This document shows positions 22,869 to 31,346 of a stretch of DNA of 64,000 bases, one piece after another. Under the pieces are notes generated by a model. The model saw nothing but the letters and a program-made list of their open reading frames with translations, made no database searches and was not told the origin of the DNA. The DNA is taken from assembly GCA_022560615.1 (NCBI GenBank), contig JADFSR010000006.1, positions 1 to 64,000 on the forward strand, written 5' to 3'. The DNA is from Gemmatimonadota bacterium. GTDB taxonomy: Bacteria > Gemmatimonadota > Gemmatimonadetes > Longimicrobiales > Gaopeijiaceae. The translations under genes and the position numbers were made by a program. Every line of letters starts with the position of its first letter. The stretch's first letter is position 1.

Positions 22869-23704
22869 TCCACGTCCCGTTCACTCGCGATCCGCGCCCA
22901 GGAGAGACGATCCGTGGGGAAGTCCGTATTCCCGAGGGGCCGCCACCGACATCCGCCGTCGTCGTCGTGCACGGCTTCAAGGGCTTCAAGGACTGGGGCT
23001 TCTTCCCCCACCTATGCCGGCAGCTCGCCGCGGCTGGACACGCTGTGGTCTCGTTCAACTTCACTCGGAACGGCATCGGCTCAGACCCTCTGGAGTTCAC
23101 GGAGCTCGACAGCTTCGGCACCAACACCTTCAGCATCGAGTTGGACGAGGTGCGTCTGATCCTCGACGAGGTCTTCGACGGAAATCTGCTGCCCCGCGCA
23201 CCGAGGAAGGTGGGATTGCTCGGTCACAGCCGGGGCGGAGGACAGGCGATTCTGGCGGCTGCGGAGGAGCCTCGAGTCGACGCGCTCGTCACCTGGGCGG
23301 CCGTCTCCCACTTCGACCGTTGGTCGGACGAGACCAAGGAGGAGTGGCGGGAGCTTGGTCGGCTCTGGGCCATGAACACGCGCACCGGTCAGCGGATGCC
23401 GCTGGACGTGTCGTTGCTCGAGGACTACGAGACGAACAGCGCGCGCCTGGATATCCCATCGGCAGCGGGCCGCATCGCGTCGCCATGGCTGATTCTCCAC
23501 GGACTCGAAGACGAGACGGTGCCGCCGGACGAGGCAAGAGCTCTGGCCAAAGAGGCCGCGCACGCACGTATGGTGCTCGTCAACGACGCAGGTCATACGT
23601 TTCAGGCCCGGCATCCCTTCGAATCGTCGCCGCCCGAGCTCGACGAAGCGGTGCGACGCACCATCCAGCACTTCGAGCGCCACCTGATTCCGAAGGACAC
23701 CTGA
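22865..23704 (+). CDS. Alpha/beta hydrolase (dienelactone-hydrolase-like)
   Basis: 279 residues. VVVVHGFKGFKDWGFFPHLC holds the oxyanion loop, the nucleophile elbow is LLGHSRGGG, the acid lies in HGLEDETVPP and the base in NDAGHTFQARHPF. Cytoplasmic by absence of a signal. Translationally coupled to the adenosyltransferase. The natural ester or amide substrate is unknown. Confidence 0.88.
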   Translation: MIHVPFTRDPRPGETIRGEVRIPEGPPPTSAVVVVHGFKGFKDWGFFPHLCRQLAAAGHAVVSFNFTRNGIGSDPLEFTELDSFGTNTFSIELDEVRLILDEVFDGNLLPRAPRKVGLLGHSRGGGQAILAAAEEPRVDALVTWAAVSHFDRWSDETKEEWRELGRLWAMNTRTGQRMPLDVSLLEDYETNSARLDIPSAAGRIASPWLILHGLEDETVPPDEARALAKEAAHARMVLVNDAGHTFQARHPFESSPPELDEAVRRTIQHFERHLIPKDT

Positions 23705-23747
23705 TATGAAGGACGCCTGATATGGTGGATCGCGTCCACTGAACGGC

Positions 23748-24314
23748 GTGGACCGCGCGGTCGCGATGTCCACGTCCGTGGTGAACGCGTTGCGGGCGAT
23801 CGGGCTCGAGGACGATGCGCTAGACTTGGTCCGGCGTGCCCACGATCTGGCCATGAGACCAAGGGTCGATCAGCTCGAAAGCGACCATGACTCGGCCTAT
23901 CTGCATCCGGGGCGGTCCGTGCTGATCCTCCTACGTGATGTCGGGCACTCGGACGCCGCGTCTCTCGCCGCCAGCGCGTTGCTGGAGTCTGAGTCCGAGT
24001 CGCTGCGTGTGTCCACGCGCCAGGTCGAATCGGAGATCGGCGAGCACGTCGCCCAAGTGCTCGCGGAGATCCCTGCCCCGGGAGACGAACGGCTCGTAGA
24101 GCGGCTCATTATGCTTCCCGTGACCTCGCGGCTCGCTGCGCTCTCCGAGCGCCTGGATCAGCTGCGCCACGCGCACCTGCACCCGGATCGGGCGTGGTGG
24201 GCCGCGATCCATGAGGAGACTACGCGCGCTTGGCTCCCGGTCGCCGAACGCACGCACGAGCGCGTGGCGCAACGGTACAGGCACTGGCACCGGACATTCG
24301 CGAGGAGGCTGTAG
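23748..24314 (+). CDS. Hypothetical protein with degenerate HD-like region
   Basis: 188 residues, mainly helical. SAYLHPGRSVLILLRDVGHS resembles the first helices of RelA/SpoT-type HD domains, but the HD pair itself is not present, so hydrolase activity is doubtful. The C-terminus is rich in Trp, His and Arg. ATG 23748 is used; an ATG at 23766 is possible. No coupling to neighbours. Confidence 0.6.
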   Translation: MDRAVAMSTSVVNALRAIGLEDDALDLVRRAHDLAMRPRVDQLESDHDSAYLHPGRSVLILLRDVGHSDAASLAASALLESESESLRVSTRQVESEIGEHVAQVLAEIPAPGDERLVERLIMLPVTSRLAALSERLDQLRHAHLHPDRAWWAAIHEETTRAWLPVAERTHERVAQRYRHWHRTFARRL

Positions 24315-24394
24315 GCTGCTTGCCTCCGCCAGTGGCTTTGATTAGACCTTGGGCTCCGTCGTGCGCAGCATGACATGAGAGGACGCGTTGTACC

Positions 24395-24649
24395 ATGACC
24401 TACATCATCACCGAGCCTTGCCTCGAGACCAAAGACGCCAGCTGCGTCGAGGTGTGTCCGGTCGATTGCATCTATGAGTCCGAGGATCAGTACTACATAC
24501 ATCCCGACGAGTGCATCGATTGCGGTGCCTGTGAACCGGAGTGTCCCGTTCAGGCGATTTTCCCGGATACCGACGTGCCCGCCGAATGGAAACAGTACAT
24601 CGACAAGAACTACACGCACTTCGACTGCGCCGTACCGGCCCACGAATAA
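24395..24649 (+). CDS. 7Fe ferredoxin ([3Fe-4S][4Fe-4S])
   Basis: 84 residues. The N-terminal cluster motif is C-x7-C-x3-CP (ending CVEVCPVDC) and the second is [12 protein letters not shown]. The extended C-terminus ([14 protein letters not shown]) is usual for FdxA-type ferredoxins. A cytoplasmic low-potential electron carrier. A strong GC hairpin follows the stop codon immediately. Confidence 0.93.
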   Translation: MTYIITEPCLETKDASCVEVCPVDCIYESEDQYYIHPDECIDCGACEPECPVQAIFPDTDVPAEWKQYIDKNYTHFDCAVPAHE

Positions 24650-24652
24650 GAA

Positions 24653-24681
24653 GCGGCGGGGGCCTCGAAGGTCCCCGCCGC
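24653..24681 (+). terminator. GC-rich hairpin after the ferredoxin gene
   Basis: GCGGCGGGG and CCCCGCCGC pair perfectly around a short loop, starting 3 nt after the ferredoxin TAA. There is no strong T-run, only CTCTT. It is very likely the transcription terminator and may serve both converging transcripts. Confidence 0.75.
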
Positions 24682-24730
24682 CTCTTCATGTCCGCGCCCG
24701 AAGCCGGAGCGCAGCCGTATCGGTTCGTTC

Positions 24731-24898
24731 CTACAGACCGAGCTCCCGGATGCGCTTGAGTGAAATGGTCGCCGGTTGCCTCTCTCCGGCCGGGATGGCC
24801 TGAACCGTCCGCGTCTCCACCTGCTTCTGCTGGCGCACCAGGAGGATCGTCGTCGCGAGCGCTGCCGCGCTGAGCAGACCGACCATCAACTTCCTCAT
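24731..24898 (-). CDS. Small membrane-anchored protein, 55 residues
   Basis: Starts at ATG 24898 with a GAGAGGTG ribosome-binding site and encodes a signal-anchor (LMVGLLSAAALATTILLV), a Gln/Glu-rich linker and the tail ISLKRIRELGL. The clean initiation region and signal-like N-terminus argue for a real gene. Function unknown. It points away from the M20 peptidase gene across a 190-bp divergent region (24899-25087). Confidence 0.6.
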   Translation of the reverse strand: MRKLMVGLLSAAALATTILLVRQQKQVETRTVQAIPAGERQPATISLKRIRELGL

Positions 24899-25087
24899 CG
24901 CTCACCTCTCTGGTTTAGTACCGACCCTGTCACCACTGTAGCAGGAACCGTGCCGCGCCAACCGTTCGGGACGGACAGCCGCATCCGTACTGTTCACACC
25001 ACTTTACGCTGTCACCCCTTCCGGCCTTACAGTCGAAACCGTCAGATTCGGGAGACAACCCTCGGAAATTTGTTCCGGTAGGACGAC

Positions 25088-26263
25088 ATGCACGATCCCT
25101 TGAGCGTCGAGATACTCGAACGAGCCCGTCGCGGAGACCCGGTCGCGCTCTGCCGAGCGATGGTCACGACGGACTCGGTGAACCCGGTTTTGGCGCCCGG
25201 GGGGAGGGGTGAACGCGCCCTGGCCGAGCTGGTTGCAGGGTGGCTCGATGCGTGGGGTCTCAACCCAGAGATGATCGAAGTCGCACCGGGCCGTTTCAAT
25301 GTCGTGGGAAAGCTAGAGGGGGAGGGGCCGACCCTGTTGCTGAACGGCCACCTGGACACCGTTGGGGTGGAGGGCATGACCATCCCTCCGTTTGCGGCGA
25401 CGCTGGAGGGTGACCGACTGTTGGGCCGGGGCTCGTGCGACATGAAGGGTGGCGACGCCGCGATTCTCGCCGCGGCTGCCCGGCTCGCGGAAGGGGGGCC
25501 CAGACCGCGTCTCGTCGTCGCGTTCACGGCGGATGAGGAGCACGCCAGTCTGGGGATGGCTCACCTGGTGGAGTCAGGCATCCATGCCGATCTCGCGGTG
25601 GTCTGTGAACCGACGAGTCTAGCGGTAATGCCTGCGCACAAAGGGTTCGTGTGGCTCCGGGCGCTGTTCAGGGGTCGCGCGGCACACGGATCACGACCGG
25701 AAATCGGGATCGATGCCATCCGACACGCGGGACTCTACCTCGCCGCGCTCGACGGATACTCGGAGGAGCTGCGTACCCGCCCGGCTCATGCGCTGCTCGA
25801 GTATGGATCGTTCCACGCGGGCACGATCGAAGGCGGCACGGCCGAATCGGTGTATCCGGAGTCGTGCGTGCTGTCGCTCGAGCGGCGGACCATGCCCGGG
25901 GAGGAACCGGAGGCGGTGGTACTCGAGTTTCAGGCCGTGCTCGACGCCCTGCTCGAGCGTCACACCGACATGGATGCGTCTCTCGAGATGACGCTCGCAC
26001 GTCCGGGCACGGAGGTGCCCGAGTCCTCCGAGCTGGTTCAGGGGTTGGTAGCCGCGGCCCGGGCACGAGGTGTGGAGTCCGGAGTTGAGGGCATGAGCGC
26101 ATGGGTCGACGCTGCGTTTCTCAACGAGGCGAGGGTTCCGACGGTCTGTTTTGGTCCTGGCGATATCGCTCAGGCACACACCGAGGACGAGTGGATCGAC
26201 GTCCGCGAGATCCGCACCTGCGCGGAGGTGCTGGAGACTTTCGCGCGGGGACTGGCCGTCTGA
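25088..26263 (+). CDS. M20-family metallopeptidase (ArgE/DapE-like)
   Basis: 391 residues, cytoplasmic. The metal-binding motifs are all present: NGHLDTVG, GRGSCDMKGG, the catalytic pair in TADEEHAS, VCEPTS and a final histidine in QAHTEDEW. The lid/dimerisation domain is about residues 185-295. The family removes acyl or aminoacyl groups from N-acyl amino acids or peptides; sequence alone does not tell ArgE from DapE or a carboxypeptidase. Confidence 0.9.
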   Translation: MHDPLSVEILERARRGDPVALCRAMVTTDSVNPVLAPGGRGERALAELVAGWLDAWGLNPEMIEVAPGRFNVVGKLEGEGPTLLLNGHLDTVGVEGMTIPPFAATLEGDRLLGRGSCDMKGGDAAILAAAARLAEGGPRPRLVVAFTADEEHASLGMAHLVESGIHADLAVVCEPTSLAVMPAHKGFVWLRALFRGRAAHGSRPEIGIDAIRHAGLYLAALDGYSEELRTRPAHALLEYGSFHAGTIEGGTAESVYPESCVLSLERRTMPGEEPEAVVLEFQAVLDALLERHTDMDASLEMTLARPGTEVPESSELVQGLVAAARARGVESGVEGMSAWVDAAFLNEARVPTVCFGPGDIAQAHTEDEWIDVREIRTCAEVLETFARGLAV

Positions 26264-26268
26264 GACGG

Positions 26269-26670
26269 CTATCGTCTTCGGGTCGTGACGAGGATCGCCC
26301 CGGCGTCATAACCAGTGCCGAAGCGCGTCGTCGCGTTGGAGGCGCTCAAGAACTCGATCTCTTGCACATCCGAGACCCGAAGGCTCCGGAGTTCGTCGAT
26401 GCCGCTCTGACGCGGAGAGCCGTCCACGACCACCCGGGGTGTTCCGCGGCCGCGAGAGGTGAGCCACCGCCCCCGAAGCTGGCGGATGGCGTCGTACAGG
26501 TCCAATTCCTGCTGGTTGACCAAGTCGGCTGCCGTGAGTCGGTTCGGGCCGCTGCTGCTGCCGCTGCTGCCGCTGCTGCCACTGCCGCCACTGCCACTGG
26601 CACAGCCGGCGAGACCGATCATCAGCGCGAACGCGGCCAACATCAAACGCTGGGATGAAATAACACGCAT
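26269..26670 (-). CDS. Lipoprotein with TonB-plug-like domain
   Basis: 133 residues. The signal ends at the lipobox GLAGC and is followed by a long Gly/Ser linker encoded by a GCTGCC-type microsatellite (26551-26600). The mature domain (RGTPRVVVDGSPRQSGIDEL, then GTGYDAGAILVTTRRR) resembles the plug domain of TonB-dependent receptors without a barrel. Such stand-alone plug lipoproteins are frequent in Gemmatimonadota. Function unknown; possibly a partner of an outer-membrane channel. Confidence 0.75.
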   Translation of the reverse strand: MRVISSQRLMLAAFALMIGLAGCASGSGGSGSSGSSGSSSGPNRLTAADLVNQQELDLYDAIRQLRGRWLTSRGRGTPRVVVDGSPRQSGIDELRSLRVSDVQEIEFLSASNATTRFGTGYDAGAILVTTRRR

Positions 26671-26893
26671 CGCTGGCTCCTTTTCTGAGGTTCGACCAAA
26701 GCATAATGCCGGGCGGGCCCGTATTTCGCCACCGCTTCACACTCCGCGGTTTCTTGCCGGGCAGGAATGCCCCCCATAAGCTCAACGTCCGCTTGAACCC
26801 GAAGGATTTGGGAAGCGTCGGCATAGGCGTCACTGTTCGTGAGTGGATGGCGGTTTCAGGAGCGTCCCGAGAGCGGGGGGTGGCGACCGAGCG

Positions 26894-27589
26894 ATGGCAA
26901 ACGAGAGCAACCCGGGCCTGGAGCCCGTTGCCAATACGCGCGAAGTGACGATCGACACGTTGTGTGAGCACTTCGCCAACGACATCATGAGCGTCGAGGA
27001 GTTCGAGCGTCGCGTGGACGCGGCGCATGCCGCTACATCCGTCGACGCCCTCAAGAAACTGCTCCACGATCTACCCGGCGGTGGCCTCCCCGCCGTCGTT
27101 GAGCCTCAGACGACTCCAACGCCCGCGCCGAGCCCCCAGTACACTGTCACGTCGGCTGGGCAGGTGAAAGAGAAAGGCTTCATCGTCGCCATTTTGGGCG
27201 GCAGCGCCCGTAAGGGTCGCTGGAGGCCGGCAAGGAAGAACTACTCCATCGCCGTGATGGGCGGGTCCGAGCTCGACTTTCGCGACGCGCTGATGGGTCC
27301 GGGGCTTACCGAGCTGCGAGTCTTCACGGTCTGCGGCGGCGTCGAAGTCATCGTCCCTCCCGGGCTCAACGTCGAGAGCCACGGCATCGCCATCATGGGC
27401 GGATTCGAACACATAGCTGATGAGTATCACGATCCGGACCCGCACGCTCCCACGCTCAGGATCACGGGCGTCGCCGTCATGGGTGGCGTGGAAGTCACGG
27501 TTCGCCATCCCGGTGAGACCGCCCGTGACGCCCGCAGGCGTCGCAAGTTGGAGCGAAAGGAGCGTCGTCGGCTGATGAAGGGTGGCTGA
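26894..27589 (+). CDS. DUF1707 / LiaF-like cell-envelope protein
   Basis: 231 residues. The N-terminus has the DUF1707 segment (LCEHFANDIMSVEEFERRVD), then a Pro/Thr linker, then repeated beta strands with IAVMGGSELDF, VCGGVEVIVP and VAVMGGVEVTV, as in LiaF C-terminal domains. No membrane helix is present, unlike full LiaF, so it may act on the cytoplasmic side in envelope-stress sensing (inference). ATG 26894 is preferred over 26843. It overlaps the arginase start by 8 nt. Confidence 0.8.
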   Translation: MANESNPGLEPVANTREVTIDTLCEHFANDIMSVEEFERRVDAAHAATSVDALKKLLHDLPGGGLPAVVEPQTTPTPAPSPQYTVTSAGQVKEKGFIVAILGGSARKGRWRPARKNYSIAVMGGSELDFRDALMGPGLTELRVFTVCGGVEVIVPPGLNVESHGIAIMGGFEHIADEYHDPDPHAPTLRITGVAVMGGVEVTVRHPGETARDARRRRKLERKERRRLMKGG

Positions 27590-28541
27590 GAGCTCGCGAG
27601 ACGTCGCACTCGTAACTGTTTCGATCGACCTCGGCGCAGGTCGTCGAGGCGTCGACATGGGCCCCTCGGCCCTCCGGATCGCAGGCATCACCGAGACCAT
27701 CGAATCGCTCGGCTACACCGTGAGCGAGATCGGCACCGTGACCGCGGGTGGATTCGAGACCACGGATCAAGGCGAGACGAGGACGCGATTCCTCGAGGAG
27801 ATCGTCGAGGTGGCGCGCCGGGTGGGCGCGATGGTCAGCGAGGGGATGGCCGAGGGCTGCCTTCCCCTCATTTTAGGGGGCGACCACTCCCTCTCCGTCG
27901 GCTCCGTCGGCGCTGTCGCGCAACACTTTCGAGCACGCGGCGAGTCGATCGGCCTGATATGGGTCGATGCTCACGCGGACATGAACCGTCCCGAGACCAC
28001 GCCGAGCGGTAACGTCCATGGCATGAGCCTGGCAGTGCTGCTGGGTCACGGTCATGCAAGGCTGGTCGAGCTCTTCGGCGCCACACCCGGGGTTCGCGCT
28101 GAGAACGTGAGCGTCCTGGGCGCGCGCGAGCTCGATGCCGGCGAGACCGCACTGATCTCCGAATTGGGCGTACGCGTTTTCACCATGTCGGAGATCGACG
28201 AACGAGGGGTGGCGGTGTGCATGGAAGAGGCGCTGAAACGCGCGTGCGACGGCACGAGTGGCTTTCACCTCTCGTTCGATCTCGACGTGCTCGACCCCCG
28301 GGTCGCTCCGGGTGTCGGCACACCGGTGCAGGGCGGTCTGACCTACCGGGAGGGGCACCTCGTGTGCGAAAAGGCCGCGCGGTCGGGCAGGCTGCTCAGC
28401 CTCGAAATCGTGGAACTGAACCCGGTCTTGGACGACAGGAACCACACGGCGCACCTCGCTGTGGGTCTTGTGGCGTCCGCGTTGGGCAAGTCGATTCTAG
28501 GAACTCCATGGACCCTCCACGCAGCGACCTATGACCAGTGA
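27582..28541 (+). CDS. rocF: Arginase/agmatinase-family ureohydrolase
   Basis: 319 residues. Binuclear manganese motifs GGDHSLSVG, DAHADMNRP and SFDLDVLDP are intact, with LEIVELNP near the end. The arrangement and substrate loop (ETTPSGNVHGM) fit arginase, which hydrolyses arginine to ornithine and urea; agmatinase or formimidoylglutamase is less likely. Starts at GTG 27582 within the end of the LiaF-like gene. Confidence 0.88.
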   Translation: MAESSRDVALVTVSIDLGAGRRGVDMGPSALRIAGITETIESLGYTVSEIGTVTAGGFETTDQGETRTRFLEEIVEVARRVGAMVSEGMAEGCLPLILGGDHSLSVGSVGAVAQHFRARGESIGLIWVDAHADMNRPETTPSGNVHGMSLAVLLGHGHARLVELFGATPGVRAENVSVLGARELDAGETALISELGVRVFTMSEIDERGVAVCMEEALKRACDGTSGFHLSFDLDVLDPRVAPGVGTPVQGGLTYREGHLVCEKAARSGRLLSLEIVELNPVLDDRNHTAHLAVGLVASALGKSILGTPWTLHAATYDQ

Positions 28542-28944
28542 AGGCACGCGCTCCGGCATTTCGCACTTCTTCCTGAACACGCTGCGCATCGTCGTAGCGC
28601 TGATGTTCATGCAGCACGGGGCGCAGAAGCTGTTCGCGGTCTTCGGCGCTGACTCCGCGGCCGAGTTCATGACCCAGTTCTGGTTTGCCGGCGTGCTCGA
28701 GTTCTACGGCGGCGGCCTTATCCTCTTGGGTCTGTGGACCCGACCGGTGGCCTTCCTGCTCGCCGGTGAGATGGCCGTCGCCTACTTCCAGGCGCACTTT
28801 CCCAGCGGCTGGATCCCGATCATGAACCGGGGAGAGCTCCCGGTCCTGTTCTGCTGGATTTACCTGTTCATCGCCGCGAACGGCGGTGGTTCGTTCAGCG
28901 TGGACGGTCTATTGGCTCGAAGACGTGCGAAGTCCAGCCTTTGA
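28531..28944 (+). CDS. DoxX-family membrane protein
   Basis: 137 residues with four membrane helices (TLRIVVALMFMQHGAQKLF, FAGVLEFYGGGLILLGLW and two more). The HGAQK motif after helix 1 and GLWTRPVAFLLAGEM are typical of DoxX. ATG 28531 lies inside the arginase end (11-nt overlap). DoxX proteins are linked to redox and sulfur stress; the exact role is unknown. Confidence 0.9.
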   Translation: MTSEGTRSGISHFFLNTLRIVVALMFMQHGAQKLFAVFGADSAAEFMTQFWFAGVLEFYGGGLILLGLWTRPVAFLLAGEMAVAYFQAHFPSGWIPIMNRGELPVLFCWIYLFIAANGGGSFSVDGLLARRRAKSSL

Positions 28945-28987
28945 GGGGCGCCGCCCTCAGCACCGAGCAGGCCGTGGCTGCTAAGCC

Positions 28988-29863
28988 TCAGTCGCCCAAC
29001 GACCGGTCCAAGTACGCCTTGAGGCGCTGCCAGGCGTCCAACGCGGGACCGGTTCGCAGCTCCGGGTTTCCGTCGACCCGCAGCCAAAACCCGTGGTTTA
29101 CGTCGTCGTAGATGTGCACGTCATTCTCGATGCCCGCTGCGCGTAACGCGCTTTCGAATGCCATCACTTGCTCCGGGGGGATGCCACCGTCTTCCCGTGC
29201 GAACGTGCCGTAGACTTCGTGATCCATCGCCGCGAGGACTTCAGGATCATCGATGAGGCGGCCGTAGAAGATCGCCGTGGCCTCGTGGTGGTCGCCGTCC
29301 AGCCCAAAGGAGAGCGCGATGCCGCCTCCGAAGCACCAGCCCATGGCTCCGACGCGACCCGTAACGTCGGGCCGGGCCTTCAAGTATGCGACCGCCGCGT
29401 TCAAATTGGCCACGGCCACGGGCAGGTTGGCCATCGCCTCCTGCATCAGCGCGCTGTTCTCCTCCGAGTTCGAGCCTGTCCGGCCCTGGTAGAGGTCGGC
29501 GGCCAGGGTCACGTACCCTTCGGCGGCGAAGTCGTCGGCGACCTGCCGGACCCGGTCGACGAGCCCGTTCCACTCATGAATGATCACCAGAGCCGGGAAA
29601 GGCCCGTCGCCCTCCGGGACCGCGAGATATCCCATGGTGGCCGCGTCACCCTCTAGATAGCCGAGGCCCTCGCCCCGGAGATCACCGCCCTCACCGATGA
29701 TCGCCGGGGGCAGCTCTCCGTCGGCGGTCGGGGCGAGGGCGACCCGGGGTCCCGACGGCACGGCCGCCGACTCGGTCATCGAAGTGTCTTCGGAATCTGA
29801 TGCGGCGCACGCGGTCGTGGCAGCGACAAAAACGGCTAGGGGCAGCGAACGGAATCGGAACAT
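28988..29863 (-). CDS. Dienelactone hydrolase family protein, secreted
   Basis: 291 residues. The N-terminal signal ends near FVAATTACAASD, a plausible lipobox. The hydrolase has the dienelactone-type cysteine nucleophile in MGWCFGGG, the activating glutamate in VIIHEWNGL, and the histidine in DDVNHGFWLR. It faces DoxX tail to tail with 43 bp between. An exported esterase/lactonase of unknown substrate. Confidence 0.88.
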   Translation of the reverse strand: MFRFRSLPLAVFVAATTACAASDSEDTSMTESAAVPSGPRVALAPTADGELPPAIIGEGGDLRGEGLGYLEGDAATMGYLAVPEGDGPFPALVIIHEWNGLVDRVRQVADDFAAEGYVTLAADLYQGRTGSNSEENSALMQEAMANLPVAVANLNAAVAYLKARPDVTGRVGAMGWCFGGGIALSFGLDGDHHEATAIFYGRLIDDPEVLAAMDHEVYGTFAREDGGIPPEQVMAFESALRAAGIENDVHIYDDVNHGFWLRVDGNPELRTGPALDAWQRLKAYLDRSLGD

Positions 29864-30153
29864 GGTTCGAGTTTCCTGAAGAGGAGTTGAATCGAGAAGG
29901 ATGCCATTCCGAGCACGGGTGCAACAGGTCAGCAAGGAGTTGCGACCGCGCGGGCGCTGCCGGCCGAGGAGGGACACAAGGTGGTCGCCATGACGCGGAA
30001 TCCGTCCTCGGAGAAGGCGCACCTGGGTGAACGTCACGTGCGTTCCACCATGGGATCGGGAGTTTTCTGCCGAGATACGCGTCTCTGGAGAACGCGCCGT
30101 TCGCGTTCTGGAAGAGGAATCCTCGACCATTACTGTCGCAACACCCCGGTGCG
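29864..30153. other. Intergenic region between hydrolase and sugar-transferase genes
   Basis: About 290 bp. It should hold the hydrolase promoter and the end of the sugar-transferase transcript. I see no gene, repeat or strong hairpin in it. Confidence 0.4.
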
Positions 30154-30927
30154 CTACATCCAGACCCGGCGAAGCAGGATGACCGGAAGCGTTCTTGCCA
30201 TGATGGAAAGATCGTGGATCGCGGACCGGTGGCGGATGTAGGTCAGGTCCAGCTCGACCTTCTTTCGGACTCCTTCGAGATCGGTGTCGTACCCATGGTT
30301 GACCTGGGCGAGTCCGGTGATCCCCGGCAGTACCCGTTGACGGTCACGGTACTCTTCGATCTCCTCACTCAGCTCGGCGAAGATGCGAGGCTGCTCCGGT
30401 CTCGGCCCCACGATGTTCATGTCCCCGTTGAGGACGTTGACGAGCTGGGGCAACTCATCCAGTCGCATCGCCCGCAGAATCCGTCCGAAGGGGGTGATCC
30501 GGGGGTCGTCCTTCGACGCCCAGACTTGCTTCGCTCCTCCGCTGTCGGCTCGCATCGTCCGGAACTTGTAAATCATGAAGACGTTTCCACCACGATCGTC
30601 CGACCGACGGCTCGGGAGCGACTGGGGCCCCCGATTCCTCCGGCGGTCTACGCCGACACGGTCCTGGCGGAAGATGACGGGTCCCGGGGAGCCGAGCTTG
30701 ATCAACAGCGCGATCATGAGCATGAGCGGCGCCGTCAGCAGGATCGCCACGAGGGCGACGCCGACGTTGAGAGCGCGAGCCTCCCAGTTGGGTGGGCCCG
30801 ATGGCGGGGGCAGCACGGACCCCCTCGCCGCATAACGCCGTGAGAGCGGATTCGAGTCTAGAGTGGGGGGCGCTTGGGAGGATGTCGCCCGCTGTCGAAT
30901 TCTTGGAGTACGCTTTATCGAGATCAA
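30154..30927 (-). CDS. Bacterial sugar transferase (initiating phosphoglycosyltransferase)
   Basis: About 257 residues. A single membrane helix (VGVALVAILLTAPLMLMIAL) is followed by LIKLGSPGPVIFRQDRVG, YKFRTMRADS, MRLDELPQLVNVLNGDMNIV and GPRPEQPRIF, all hallmarks of the WcaJ/PglC group. It attaches a sugar-1-phosphate to undecaprenyl phosphate, starting polysaccharide synthesis. I chose TTG 30927, which has AGGAG at the right distance, over a distant ATG at 31062. A run of nine Gs directly abuts that ribosome-binding site. No other polysaccharide genes are adjacent. Confidence 0.8.
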   Translation of the reverse strand: MISIKRTPRIRQRATSSQAPPTLDSNPLSRRYAARGSVLPPPSGPPNWEARALNVGVALVAILLTAPLMLMIALLIKLGSPGPVIFRQDRVGVDRRRNRGPQSLPSRRSDDRGGNVFMIYKFRTMRADSGGAKQVWASKDDPRITPFGRILRAMRLDELPQLVNVLNGDMNIVGPRPEQPRIFAELSEEIEEYRDRQRVLPGITGLAQVNHGYDTDLEGVRKKVELDLTYIRHRSAIHDLSIMARTLPVILLRRVWM

Positions 30928-31346
30928 GTAGCGCTCCTGGGGGGGGGCAGCTGACTGGTTCGAGAGCGTGGTGAGTGCAAGGCCCGTTCTCTGAATGGCC
31001 AACTTGGCTCGGATATGTGGCATGTCCTTGCCACACAACGGCTTACGTCGGCGCTGCGGCACGCCTGGCGGACGACACCTGGGCGGATAGTCGTGGCATC
31101 TCTACGCTTCTGTCACACGCCTGCAACGACGTCCGGCGTGCCCTCGACCAAGAGTTCAACGGCTTTTGGCGGTCCAAGTCGAGCCGCCTCCCCGTGGGCG
31201 ATCGAGGTCAAGAGAGCTTCCCTGGGGTGTCCTGTTCCAAAACTCAGCCCCGCCGGAACGTCTGTCTCGACATGTTCGGACTGGGCTTCTGAGTTAGCGG
31301 GGGAGGAGTCGACTTCCGATTTTCGTCTAGCGCCGGATTGCGGGGC
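30928..31346. other. Intergenic region without a recognisable gene
   Basis: About 420 bp. It contains the G9 tract at 30939-30947 and otherwise mixed sequence with no coherent frame, tRNA or strong hairpin. It should hold the sugar-transferase promoter. Confidence 0.4.

Noticed and set aside
26701-26711. GCATAATGCCG resembling the recombination-site repeat at 1869-1881
   Set aside because: A single short copy in an intergenic region with no element nearby; chance is likely.
30455-31036. Alternative minus-strand frame containing LLDLDKAYSKNS
   Set aside because: It overlaps the sugar transferase in another frame and loses any family resemblance downstream.
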